A stretch of 64,000 nucleotides of DNA from CAMFLJ01 sp963702555 (GTDB lineage Bacteria; Actinomycetota; Acidimicrobiia; Acidimicrobiales; Acidimicrobilacustridaceae), in the NCBI GenBank assembly GCA_963702555.1, contig CAVPCW010000010.1, positions 62,001 to 126,000 of the forward strand. Reading direction: 5' to 3'. The position numbers and the translations under genes were made by a program. Below, one piece after another: positions 8,148 through 15,621 of the stretch (positions are counted from its first letter, which is position 1; every line of letters begins with the position of its first letter). The notes beneath the pieces were generated by a model. That model was given only the letters and a program-made list of their open reading frames with translations, did no database searches and was not told the origin of the DNA.

Positions 8148-8750
8148 ATGTCTTCTTCCCGTGTCACGGCCTCCACGACCGTCCTCGCCGCGCTCGACTC
8201 GCTGTTCGGCCTCCCGGCCCATCCGCTCCTGGTCCATGCCGCGGTCGTGCTCGTGCCGCTCTCGGCGATCGGCGTGTGCGTCATGGCCTTCTGGCCGGCG
8301 GCCCGCCGGCGCATCGGCTGGATCGTCGTCGGCCTGGCCTTCGTCGGCATGGTGAGCGCCTTCCTGGCCAAGGAGAGCGGCGAGGGGCTCGAGGAGACGG
8401 TCAAGGAGACCCAGGCGGTCGAGGAGCACGCCGAGATGGGCGACTCCGGCCTGATCGCCGGCGGGCTGGTGTTCCTCGGTGCGGCCGGGGTCATGGCGGT
8501 CGACGTGCTCGAGAAGCGTCGGGCGAGCCAGTCGGGCTCGACCACGGGCGCCGGCTCGATGAAGACGATCGGCGTGGTCGTCGGCGTGGTCGCCGTGCTG
8601 TTCTCGGTGGTGGGCGCGGCCCGCATCGTGCAGATCGGCCACAGCGGCGCCAAGGCCACGTGGGAGGACAACAAGCTCAGCAGCTCCTCCGGATCGTCCG
8701 GCGGCACCTCGACCGAGGGCACGGGCGACTCCGACGGCGACAAGGACTGA
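8148..8750 (+). CDS. DUF2231-like membrane protein
   Basis: 200 residues with the DUF2231 opening motif GLPAHPLLVHAAVVLVPLS and four hydrophobic spans (about 22-42, 52-70, 103-125, 142-163), then a Ser/Gly/Asp-rich tail (residues about 178-200). The family has a conserved histidine pair (HPLLVH) in the first span, often taken as a metal or heme site. Function is unknown. ATG 8148 is preferred over a GTG at 8121 because it directly precedes the conserved part. Confidence 0.75.
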   Translation: MSSSRVTASTTVLAALDSLFGLPAHPLLVHAAVVLVPLSAIGVCVMAFWPAARRRIGWIVVGLAFVGMVSAFLAKESGEGLEETVKETQAVEEHAEMGDSGLIAGGLVFLGAAGVMAVDVLEKRRASQSGSTTGAGSMKTIGVVVGVVAVLFSVVGAARIVQIGHSGAKATWEDNKLSSSSGSSGGTSTEGTGDSDGDKD

Positions 8751-8753
8751 GCG

Positions 8754-9464
8754 TCAGACGAGCGGCCAGGGGTAGCGCCGGCCGGTCTCGTCGAAGGGCA
8801 GCTCGCCCTCGCGGAGCACGGCCCGTGCCCGGGTGAGCACGGCGTCGCGCTCGAAGGCGCCGAGCAGTGAGGCGACCCGGTCGGGCAGGCCCTCGTCGAC
8901 CAGCAGTTGGAGGTCGGCCAGCAGGTCGGGCGCGACCGGCTCGCCGGCGAAGTCCCAGATCACCGTCCGGAGCTTGAACTCGGCGTGGAACGACAGGCCG
9001 TTGTCGATGCCCCAGATGTGGCCGTCGGCGTCGACGAGGCAGTGCCCACCCTTGCGATCGGTGTTGTTGGAGACGATGTCGAACACGGCCATGCGCCGCA
9101 GCTGAGGGTGGGTCGACTCGTCGTCGAGCAGGGTGAAGTAGTGCTGCTCGAAGTCGGCGTCGATGAACTGCTGCAGGGAGCCGACGCCGTGGGGCATGTC
9201 CTCGCGCAGGATGGTGAGGGGGACGACGTCCCAGCCGAGGGCGGCGCTCAGCTCGTGGGCCGCGACCTCGCGGCGGTAGAGGCCGTCGGGGAAGTCCCAC
9301 AGCGGGCGCTCGCCCGCGTGGGGCTTGTAGATGCCCCGGGCCGCCTGGCCGTCGAGGCACGCCTCGACGAGGAAGGTGGCGTTCGAGCTCCACGGCATGC
9401 GGCCGAGGATCTCGACCTCGCCGGCCGCCAGGATCTCGCCTGGGGTCAGTTCAGCCTCGGGCAC
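8754..9464 (-). CDS. SCO1664-family protein (PI3/PI4-kinase-like fold)
   Basis: 236 residues with kinase-like motifs: GIYKPHAGERPLWDFPDGLYRREVAAHEL (nucleotide-binding lysine region), DIVSNNTDRKGGH (catalytic-loop-like) and IWGIDNGLSFH (metal-binding DNG). It corresponds to the family of M. tuberculosis Rv2133c, which lies with DUF3090 (Rv2134c) and a histidine phosphatase (Rv2135c) in the same order. GTG 9464 is chosen because it follows a plausible junction, giving a 19-base overlap with the upstream gene. Substrate unknown. Confidence 0.82.
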   Translation of the reverse strand: MPEAELTPGEILAAGEVEILGRMPWSSNATFLVEACLDGQAARGIYKPHAGERPLWDFPDGLYRREVAAHELSAALGWDVVPLTILREDMPHGVGSLQQFIDADFEQHYFTLLDDESTHPQLRRMAVFDIVSNNTDRKGGHCLVDADGHIWGIDNGLSFHAEFKLRTVIWDFAGEPVAPDLLADLQLLVDEGLPDRVASLLGAFERDAVLTRARAVLREGELPFDETGRRYPWPLV

Positions 9465-9985
9465 GCGTGACCCTCGGGATCGATCGGCTGCCCGCAGAGG
9501 CGGCACGGAGGTCGACCGGACTGGACGAGCTGGTCGCCGACGGCGATGAAGGCCGCGACCTGGGCCCGGGTCATGCGGAACCGGGCGGTGGCGGGCTCGT
9601 AGCCCGCGGCGATCAGCGTGGCGGGGTCGTCGAGGTCGAGGGCCTCGAGGTCGTCGTCGTCGATCTCGAGGAACTCCTCGGCGACGATCACGATGCGGTC
9701 GTCGGACTCCTCGTAGGCCACGGCCAGGCGCCCGACCGTCCAGGCCAGCTCGGAGGGCTCGGTGGTGGCGGTGGACTCGACCACGGGCAGGCCCTGGGCC
9801 GGCGGGAGGTCGGCGAGGATGCCGCCGAGGTACTCGCAGAGCGCGGTGACCTGTTGCTTCTCGACCTTGAACGAGGCGGTGACCATGTTCTCGCGGGCCT
9901 GCAGGAAGAAGGTGCGCCGGCCGGGAGGGCCGACGGTGCCGGGCAGGACGTGGGCCGGGTCGGGGAACTCGAAGGACTCGCTCAC
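9446..9985 (-). CDS. DUF3090 protein with C-terminal CxxC
   Basis: 179 residues of the actinobacterial DUF3090 family. Features: FEFPDPAHVLPGTVGPPGRRTFFLQA at the N-terminus, an acidic stretch EIDDDDLEALDLDD, and a terminal zinc-ribbon-like CRLCGQPIDPEGHACPRLN. The GTG start at 9985 overlaps the upstream stop (GTGA), so it is translationally coupled to the phosphatase and in turn to the SCO1664-type gene. Function unknown. The three-gene cluster is conserved in actinobacteria. Confidence 0.88.
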   Translation of the reverse strand: MSESFEFPDPAHVLPGTVGPPGRRTFFLQARENMVTASFKVEKQQVTALCEYLGGILADLPPAQGLPVVESTATTEPSELAWTVGRLAVAYEESDDRIVIVAEEFLEIDDDDLEALDLDDPATLIAAGYEPATARFRMTRAQVAAFIAVGDQLVQSGRPPCRLCGQPIDPEGHACPRLN

Positions 9986-10629
9986 GACAGGCCGAGCCGG
10001 GAGAGGTCGTCGCCCGTGGAGTTGGCGGCGAGCACCGCCGGGCCGGTGGATCCGTAGAGCACGGCCGAGATCGAGCACGGGGAGACGATGATGCGCTGGA
10101 AGAGGTCGAGGTGGGTGCCGAGGGCCTGGGCCAGCGCCGCCTTGATGGGGTCGGCGTGGGACACGGCCACGATGGTCTCGCCGGGGTGGCGGGCGACCAG
10201 CTTGTCGAGGGCACCGACGATGCGGGTCTGCATCTCGGCGAAGGACTCGCCGTTCGGGAAGCGGAACCCGCTCGGGTAGCGCTGGACCGTCTGCCACTCG
10301 GGCAGCTTCATGAGGTCCTTGAGCTTGGCGCCGGTCCAGTCCCCGAAGTCGGCCTCCAACAGCCCACGGTCGACCTGGACCTTGAGCCCGCGGGCCGCGG
10401 CGATGGGCTTGGCCGTCTCCCGGGTGCGCTCGAGCGGAGACGCGTAGACGGCGGCGACGTCCTTCAGCGCGGCGATGCGGTCGGCGGCCGCCTGGGCCTG
10501 GCCCTGACCGACCTCGGAGAGGTGGAGGCCGGGCGCGCGACCGGGAAGGGTCGAGCCGGTGGTCGGGGTCTGCCCGTGACGCACGAGGAGGACGAGCGTG
10601 GGGCGCGGGGGAGTGGGCTTCCTGGCCAT
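9982..10629 (-). CDS. Histidine phosphatase family protein (MSMEG_4193 type)
   Basis: 215 residues with the RHG signature LVRHGQT (RHG 17-19), the second catalytic His in VAVSHADPIKAAL, and SPLERTRETAKPIA. This is the phosphoglycerate-mutase-like superfamily. In the actinobacterial cluster it belongs to the MSMEG_4193 group with DUF3090 and SCO1664. The ATG at 10629 is preferred over GTG 10641, because that GTG overlaps the TAGGGT -10 box. First gene of the three-gene unit. Confidence 0.9.
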   Translation of the reverse strand: MARKPTPPRPTLVLLVRHGQTPTTGSTLPGRAPGLHLSEVGQGQAQAAADRIAALKDVAAVYASPLERTRETAKPIAAARGLKVQVDRGLLEADFGDWTGAKLKDLMKLPEWQTVQRYPSGFRFPNGESFAEMQTRIVGALDKLVARHPGETIVAVSHADPIKAALAQALGTHLDLFQRIIVSPCSISAVLYGSTGPAVLAANSTGDDLSRLGLS

Positions 10630-10639
10630 GAGCGGATTC

Positions 10640-10645
10640 ACCCTA
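10640..10645 (-). promoter_or_regulatory. -10 box TAGGGT for the phosphatase/DUF3090/SCO1664 unit
   Basis: Minus-strand TAGGGT ends 10 bases before ATG 10629, predicting a very short or absent leader. Confidence 0.5.
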
Positions 10646-10670
10646 CCGACCGCCGACCGCTCTCACTGCT

Positions 10671-10725
10671 GTCGGAGCACGGTCCGGGTCACGGTCGGAG
10701 CACTGTCGCACCCCCTGGGTAGCGT
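10671..10725 (+). promoter_or_regulatory. Direct repeats upstream of a TAGCGT -10 box
   Basis: GTCGGAGCAC(G/T)GTC occurs at 10671-10684 and 10694-10707 (23-base spacing), just upstream of TAGCGT at 10720-10725. The placement suits a DNA-binding regulator of the next gene. Confidence 0.35.
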
Positions 10726-10774
10726 GCGCCCCACTTCCTCCCTCTGGCACGTCGCCACCGACGGAGGATCAACG

Positions 10775-11086
10775 ATGTCACCGCTCCCGATCACGGGGCT
10801 CTACCTGCGATACGCGCTTCTGCTCGTGCTCGACGCCCAGCGAGGTCGTCCGTGCTCGGTGGACCGCTTGATCGAGGGTCTTGCCCGACTGGGTCTCGAG
10901 CCCAGGGGCCGCCGGCCAGGCAAGGTCGTCTCCGACGCCCTCCGATGGGAGGTCGCGCGCGGACGAGCAGTGCGCGTCGGCCCTGATCGGTACACCGTCG
11001 GGCACCTTCCCAAGGTCACGCGAAGCAGGGCACGGCTCGTGGTGCGGTGCCTGCGACGGGGCGAGCCGCCGCCGCTCTGCCCGTGA
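10775..11086 (+). CDS. Small basic protein, winged-helix-like (hypothetical)
   Basis: 103 residues, no recognised family. The sequence reads like a compact helical/winged-helix domain (LRYALLLVLDAQRGRPCSVD, then GKVVSDALRWEVARGRAVRV and a beta-turn GPDRYTVG) with a basic tail. This would fit a DNA-binding or recombination-associated protein, but that is inference. Start set by GGAGGA 6 bases before ATG 10775. It has its own promoter-like region with direct repeats. Confidence 0.55.
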   Translation: MSPLPITGLYLRYALLLVLDAQRGRPCSVDRLIEGLARLGLEPRGRRPGKVVSDALRWEVARGRAVRVGPDRYTVGHLPKVTRSRARLVVRCLRRGEPPPLCP

Positions 11087-11106
11087 GGGTTCGCCACGCG
11101 TGGTCG

Positions 11107-11127
11107 GGTTCCAGTTGTCAGCGACAC
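11107..11127 (+). repeat. Left arm of a 21-bp perfect inverted repeat
   Basis: Begins GGTTCCAGTTG and pairs perfectly with 11255-11275. The 127-base interior has no gene but holds a 12-base direct repeat TCGGGCCGCGAG at 11156 and 11181. The whole 169-bp unit fills the gap between the hypothetical gene and the UDG gene. Confidence 0.85.
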
Positions 11128-11254
11128 GCCTGGACCGGGTCGGAGGGGGATGGGGTCGGGCCGCGAGTGCTCGCTGGCGTTCGGGCCGCGAGCCCTCCGA
11201 CTCCTGTCCAGCTCCGGCCAGGCTCGTCCCTCCGTTGCGCCCGCCCATCCCGGT

Positions 11255-11275
11255 GTGTCGCTGACAACTGGAACC
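11255..11275 (-). repeat. Right arm of the 21-bp perfect inverted repeat
   Basis: Ends CAACTGGAACC and is the exact reverse complement of 11107-11127. No clear target-site duplication is seen flanking the pair. Confidence 0.85.
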
Positions 11276-11311
11276 TTGGTGGGCAGCAGCCCTCCCTGCG
11301 GCGGCCGGCCG

Positions 11312-11317
11312 TAGAGT
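11312..11317 (+). promoter_or_regulatory. -10 box TAGAGT for the UDG gene
   Basis: TAGAGT ends 8 bases before GTG 11326, in line with a leaderless start. Confidence 0.45.
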
Positions 11318-11325
11318 GCGCGACC

Positions 11326-12059
11326 GTGGTCGATCGCCCGTCCTCTTCTGCTGCCGCCCAGGGCGGGCCGCTCGAGCGGCCCGCTGATGGGCTCGCGCTG
11401 GTGGCCGAGGAGGTGGCGGGGTGTCGTCGGTGCCCGCGGCTGGTCGAGTGGCGTGAGGAGGTCGCGGCCACCAAGCGGGCCGCCTACGCCGACGAGGAGT
11501 ACTGGGGTCGGGGCGTGCCCGGGTTCGGTGATCCGGCGGCGAAGGTCGTCGTCGTCGGCCTCGCCCCCGCCGCCCACGGGGCCAACCGGACGGGTCGCAT
11601 GTTCACGGGCGACCGTTCGGGCGAGTGGCTCTACCGGGCCCTGTGGCGGGCCGGCTTCGCCAACCAACCCGAGAGCACCTCGCGGTACCGACGGCCTGGT
11701 CCTGCGTGACGCCTGGATCACCTCGCCGGTGAAGTGCGCGCCGCCGGCCAACAAGCCGACCCCGGTCGAGCGCGACGCCTGCGCCCCCTTCCTGACCCGG
11801 GAGCTGGCGCTGCTGGCCGAGGCCCGGGTGGTGGTGGCCCTGGGCAAGTTCGGCTTCGACGCCGTCTGCTCCCACCTCGGCCTGCGGCCCCGTCCCACCT
11901 TCGCCCACGGGGTCGAAGTGCCGGCCGGGAGACCTGACGGTGCTCGGCTGCTTCCACGTCAGCCAGCAGAACACCTTCACCGGCAAGCTGACCGAGCCCA
12001 TGCTCGACGCGGTCTTCGCCCGGGCCCGCGAGCTGGCAGGGCTGATGCCGGGGCGGTGA
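11326..12059 (+). CDS. Family-5 (UdgB-like) uracil-DNA glycosylase, two frameshifts
   Basis: Removes uracil or deaminated bases from DNA. The reading frame holds the N-terminal iron-sulfur cysteines CRRCPRLVEWR, then VVGLAPAAHGANRTGRMFTGD. It shifts near 11688 into DAWITSPVKCAPPANKPTPVERDAC and VVVALGKFGFDA, and shifts again near 11930 into LGCFHVSQQNTFTGKLTEPMLDAVFARA. Each shift equals one extra base, and joined the three parts make a full-length enzyme of about 240 residues. Either the gene is dead or the sequence has two indels. The window-wide pattern favours the latter. Start GTG 11326 fits the -10 box. Confidence 0.8.
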
Positions 12060-12138
12060 GCGGGTCCGGCTACGGTGTCCGACGGCCCGCCGCTCGTCTC
12101 GCGGCCCGGGCGTATGTCGACGAGGACGGTTCAGACGG

Positions 12139-12708
12139 ATGACGCGTAGTGGAGTCAACAGCAGTGGAGTGAGCAGCAGCGGTGTGACCAGACGGCGTGC
12201 GAGTGCCGGGGTGTTCGCCCTGGCCATGGCCGCGGGGCTCGGCCTCGGTGCCTGCTCGCAGAGCAACACGCCGGATCAGTACAACACGCTCACCCAGCAG
12301 AACTTCCTCGAGACCTGCACGAACTACTACTTCGACAACACCGACGACTCGCTGTCGAAGACCGACAACACGGTGAAGGCTGACGTCACGGCGCCGACCG
12401 AGTCGCAGTGCCAGTGCGCCTACGAGGTGTACGCCGGGCCGAACAACGACGGCAACGGCGCCATGCCGATCAACGCCACCGTCGCCAAGGAAGCCCAGTG
12501 GGCGGGCTACGACGGCCCCAACTTCACCGACCTCAACGCCGAGCTGAAGACCGATCCCACGAAGGCCTGGGACAGCATCCCCCAGGACATCAAGGACAAG
12601 GTCGCCGCCTGCACCAGCGGCAGCGGCACCACGCCCACCACGGCGGGCAGCGGCGACAGCACCACCACGACGGCCTCCGACGCCGCCACCTCCACCACCG
12701 GCGCCTGA
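12139..12708 (+). CDS. Secreted lipoprotein, Thr/Ser-rich tail (hypothetical)
   Basis: 189 residues. N-terminus has a short GV(N/S)SSGV repeat, then a signal peptide ending in lipobox LGLGAC at about residues 35-39. The mature part has four cysteines, two in a QCQC pair after residue 95, and ends in a low-complexity Thr/Ser/Ala tail (about 160-189). No family recognised. The N-terminal repeat is odd for a signal peptide, so the start could be downstream. A TACGGT box at 12071 would give a 62-base leader. Confidence 0.7.
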   Translation: MTRSGVNSSGVSSSGVTRRRASAGVFALAMAAGLGLGACSQSNTPDQYNTLTQQNFLETCTNYYFDNTDDSLSKTDNTVKADVTAPTESQCQCAYEVYAGPNNDGNGAMPINATVAKEAQWAGYDGPNFTDLNAELKTDPTKAWDSIPQDIKDKVAACTSGSGTTPTTAGSGDSTTTTASDAATSTTGA

Positions 12709-12717
12709 GCACTCGTG

Positions 12718-12735
12718 GTGGGCCGTATGGCCCAC
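12718..12735 (+). terminator. Short hairpin after the lipoprotein gene
   Basis: Perfect 7-bp stem GTGGGCC/GGCCCAC with a 4-base loop, 9 bases after the stop at 12708. Confidence 0.5.
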
Positions 12736-12797
12736 TCCGTGAGTTGCTGTCGCTAGTGTGACGTCCGGGCGGGGGAAACCCTTTTTCGGAGGTCCGC

Positions 12798-13040
12798 ATG
12801 GACGTGTGCGTGTTCTGTGGGGAGATGGTCGACCCGGCTGCTGCCGGAGACGACCTCGTCTGGATCGATGCCCTCGGCTCGGGCAGCTGCACCGCCGACG
12901 GCGGCACCGGCCCTCACTACCCCGGCCACGAAGCCGACCTGTTCTGGCGCGGGTCGGCCATCCTCGACCTCACCGCCGCCGACGCCGTGATCGACATCAC
13001 CGAGCACGCGCCGGTGAGCGCCGGCCGCCGCTCCGGCTAG
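12798..13040 (+). CDS. Small CxxC protein (hypothetical)
   Basis: 80 residues beginning MDVCVFCGEMVDP, one CxxC knuckle near the N-terminus and a third Cys at about residue 31 (GSGSCTADGG). Acidic, no membrane span. May bind a metal, but too small to assign. Strong translation signal GGAGGT 5 bases before ATG, and a TAGTGT -10 box at 12754-12759. Converges on the FrhB-like gene with a 14-base gap that holds a short direct duplication (TCCGGCTAGGCC). Confidence 0.6.
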   Translation: MDVCVFCGEMVDPAAAGDDLVWIDALGSGSCTADGGTGPHYPGHEADLFWRGSAILDLTAADAVIDITEHAPVSAGRRSG

Positions 13041-13054
13041 GCCGCCGCTTCCGG

Positions 13055-14263
13055 CTAGGCCTTCGCCGCCGCCGGCTTCTTCTTCTCCGGAAGGCCCAGG
13101 CGCACGACCGGCTCGGCCCACTGCGGCCAGCGCGAGCGGCTCTTCTCGGCCAGCTTGCGCATCAGCGCGATCGCGCCCGGGTCCTCGTCGCCCGGACGGG
13201 CGATGATCGACCCGTCGGCGATCATCCGGTTCATGATCTCCCGACCGAGGTCGGTGCGCACGATGGTGAGCGTCCAGTCGTTGTCCTTGCCGATGCCACC
13301 CGTCGAGATGTCGGCGTGCTCGGCGGCGAAGTCCGGGCAGTGGGTGCAGCCCTCACGGGTCCAGGCGTGGCACTCCTTGAGGTTCACCTCGTGGTAGCTG
13401 CCGTCGCGCATCCAGATCTGGAAGACGCCCTTGATGTTCATCTTCACGATCTCGGACTTGGGGAGGCGGTACTTCGCCTCGAACAGCTCCTCGAAGATGG
13501 CGTCGTCGAAGGTCTTCGAGCACAGCAGGCCGATGTTGAACACGATCGGCTTCGAGATCTTGCCGATCTTGCGTGACCACATCACCGGCGGCACCGACGA
13601 CTGGCAGCTCATGCCCACCAGCGCCAGCTTCGAGAGCCCCTTCTCCTTGGCTTCGTCGAGGGCCAGCGTGTTGGCCGAGTAGGTGTAGCGGCTCCCGGCA
13701 CCGGCCAGGACCTCGTCACGGTTGGTGGCCACGCCCGGGATCGCCTTCCAGCTCCCCGAGTCGGCGCCGCCCTCGAGGTACGAGGTCAGGGCGCCGTCGA
13801 TGTAGCCCTGGTCCATGGCCCAGATCAGGATCGCCGACACCAGGCCGCCGTCCTGCCCCATCTGGTGGACCATGTCGTCGCTGGCCCGGGTGAGGAGGAT
13901 GTCGGTGTAGATGCCCGCCACCTCGTCGTCCTCCCGGTCGCGGTCGAAGAGGTGCTCGTTGGCCTGCGGCTCCCACACCCGGAAGCGGGGACAGGCGCGG
14001 GTGCAGCTGGTGCAGCCCTTCTGGCCGTGGCCGCAGTCGGTGGGGCCGAGCTCGTCCTCGATGTGGAACGGCTTGTAGCCGCCCGACTCGTGGTCGTACC
14101 CGATCACGTCGTGGGGGCACGCGATCACGCAACCGGCGCAGCCGGTGCACAGCCCGGAGGTGATGACCTCCTCGTAGAGCTCCTTCCACTGGAAGGTCCA
14201 TCGCTCGGCCTTGGCCTTCGCCGGAGCGGTGGTGGTGCCGGCGGGGACGCCCTCGGTGCTCAT
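13055..14263 (-). CDS. FrhB-like F420-dependent iron-sulfur flavoprotein
   Basis: 402 residues of the coenzyme F420 hydrogenase/dehydrogenase beta-subunit family. The N-terminus has two [4Fe-4S] ferredoxin motifs, C39-X2-C42-X2-C45-X3-C49 and C77-X6-C84-X2-C87-X3-C91. The FrhB N- and C-terminal regions follow with QDGGLVSAIL and GREGCTHCPDF-type cysteines (REGCTHC). FrhB proteins pass electrons between F420H2, FAD and iron-sulfur partners. No hydrogenase genes are near, so it likely serves an F420-dependent reductase or dehydrogenase reaction (inference). Lys/Ala-rich tail. Confidence 0.85.
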   Translation of the reverse strand: MSTEGVPAGTTTAPAKAKAERWTFQWKELYEEVITSGLCTGCAGCVIACPHDVIGYDHESGGYKPFHIEDELGPTDCGHGQKGCTSCTRACPRFRVWEPQANEHLFDRDREDDEVAGIYTDILLTRASDDMVHQMGQDGGLVSAILIWAMDQGYIDGALTSYLEGGADSGSWKAIPGVATNRDEVLAGAGSRYTYSANTLALDEAKEKGLSKLALVGMSCQSSVPPVMWSRKIGKISKPIVFNIGLLCSKTFDDAIFEELFEAKYRLPKSEIVKMNIKGVFQIWMRDGSYHEVNLKECHAWTREGCTHCPDFAAEHADISTGGIGKDNDWTLTIVRTDLGREIMNRMIADGSIIARPGDEDPGAIALMRKLAEKSRSRWPQWAEPVVRLGLPEKKKPAAAKA

Positions 14264-14271
14264 GGGTGGCG

Positions 14272-14277
14272 AATCTA
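14272..14277 (-). promoter_or_regulatory. -10 box TAGATT for the FrhB-like gene
   Basis: Minus-strand TAGATT ends 8 bases before ATG 14263, leaderless-type spacing. Confidence 0.5.
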
Positions 14278-14284
14278 CCGGGAA

Positions 14285-14299
14285 CTGACGTGACGTCAG
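14285..14299. promoter_or_regulatory. Palindromic operator candidate CTGACGtgaCGTCAG
   Basis: A 15-base palindrome (6-base arms CTGACG/CGTCAG, 3-base centre) sits in the divergent promoter between the FrhB-like and acyl-CoA dehydrogenase genes, just upstream of the TAGATT box. The form suits a dimeric regulator, such as TetR or GntR family (inference). Confidence 0.4.
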
Positions 14300-14331
14300 G
14301 AAGTGGACGGCTACCGGGCGGTAAGGGGAGC

Positions 14332-15582
14332 ATGTCGCCCATGGACCTGACCTACCCGCCCGAGGCCGAAGAGTTCCGCGTCGAGATCCGCGAGTGGCTC
14401 GAGAACCACCTTCCGTCCGGTTGGTTCGACGACGACTTCTCGATGACCGACGACGAGCGCGGCGCCTGGCTCGAGCAGTGGACCGCCACCCTCTTCGAGG
14501 GCGGCTGGATCTGCGCCACCTGGCCCACGGAGTACGGCGGCAAGGGCCTCACCACCATGCAGGGCGTGGTGCTGTCCGAGGAGTTCGCCCGGGCCGGTGC
14601 CCCGATGCGCGGCGACTTCTTCGGCGACACCCTCGTCGGGCCCACCATCCTCCAGTGGGGCTCCGAGGAGCAGAAGAAGGAGTTCATCCCCGGCATCCTC
14701 TCGGGCACCATCGCCTGGTGCCAGGGCTTCTCCGAGCCCGATGCCGGCTCCGACCTCGCCAGCCTGGCGACCACGGCCGTGCTCGACGGCGACGAGTGGG
14801 TCATCAACGGCCAGAAGATCTGGACCACCCAGGGCTTCGCCGCCGACTACGGCTTCGTGCTCTGCCGCACCGACAAGGACGCTCCCAAGCACAAGGGCAT
14901 CTCCTACCTCCTCGTGCCCATGCACCAGGAGGGCGTCGAGGTCCGGGCCATCAAGCAGATCGACGGCTCGGCCGAGTTCGCCGAGGTCTTCTTCACCAAC
15001 GCCCGCTGCCCGAAGGACAACGTCGTCGGCGGCCTCCACAACGGCTGGGCCGTGGCCATGACCACCCTCGGCTTCGAGCGGGGCACCTCGGCCACCACCG
15101 GCTACCGCCGCTTCGAGACCGAGCTCAACCACATCATCTCGGCGGCGAAGGCCAACGGTGCCATCGACGACCCGCTGATCCGCCAGCGCATCGCCAAGGC
15201 CCACTCCCAGGTGACGATCATGCGCATCAACGGCCTGCGCTCGCTGGCCGTCGCCCTCACCGGCCGCAAGGACTTCGGGGTCACCGCCCTCGGCGCCACC
15301 AACAAGATCTTCTGGAGCGAGTACCACCAGGAGGTCATGAAGCTGGCCATGGACGTGCTCGGCATGGAGGGGCAGACCCTCCTGGGCAACGCCGGCGAGG
15401 AGGAGTCCGTGCCGGGCTACGGCCGCCGCCCGGTCAACCCCGTGTACCCGGCGAACGCCCTGCAGTCCTCGTTCTTCTTCAGCCGCTCCGAGACGATCTG
15501 GGGCGGCACCGCCGAGATCCAGCGCAACATCGTCGGCGAGCGCGTGCTCGGCCTCCCCAAGGAGCCCAAGGCCGCAGGGTGA
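14332..15582 (+). CDS. Acyl-CoA dehydrogenase
   Basis: 416 residues with the family order: N-terminal helical domain, middle beta domain (CQGFSEPDAGSDLASL, NGQKIWTTQGF) and C-terminal helical domain ending in GGTAEIQRNIVGERVLGLP. It oxidises an acyl-CoA to the enoyl-CoA with FAD and hands electrons to ETF, whose genes are at 6.2-8.0 kb. The NGQKIWTT and SEPDAGSD motifs resemble actinobacterial FadE proteins of large-substrate or sterol type, but chain preference cannot be read. Start 14332 (MSPMDL) or 14341. Its promoter holds the palindrome at 14285. Confidence 0.92.
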   Translation: MSPMDLTYPPEAEEFRVEIREWLENHLPSGWFDDDFSMTDDERGAWLEQWTATLFEGGWICATWPTEYGGKGLTTMQGVVLSEEFARAGAPMRGDFFGDTLVGPTILQWGSEEQKKEFIPGILSGTIAWCQGFSEPDAGSDLASLATTAVLDGDEWVINGQKIWTTQGFAADYGFVLCRTDKDAPKHKGISYLLVPMHQEGVEVRAIKQIDGSAEFAEVFFTNARCPKDNVVGGLHNGWAVAMTTLGFERGTSATTGYRRFETELNHIISAAKANGAIDDPLIRQRIAKAHSQVTIMRINGLRSLAVALTGRKDFGVTALGATNKIFWSEYHQEVMKLAMDVLGMEGQTLLGNAGEEESVPGYGRRPVNPVYPANALQSSFFFSRSETIWGGTAEIQRNIVGERVLGLPKEPKAAG

Positions 15583-15606
15583 CCGGGCCGGGGCCGACCC
15601 CCGGAG

Positions 15607-15612
15607 TACCCT
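15607..15612 (+). promoter_or_regulatory. -10 box TACCCT for the LCP gene
   Basis: TACCCT ends 9 bases before ATG 15622, so little or no leader. Confidence 0.45.
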
Positions 15613-15621
15613 GAACCAGCC

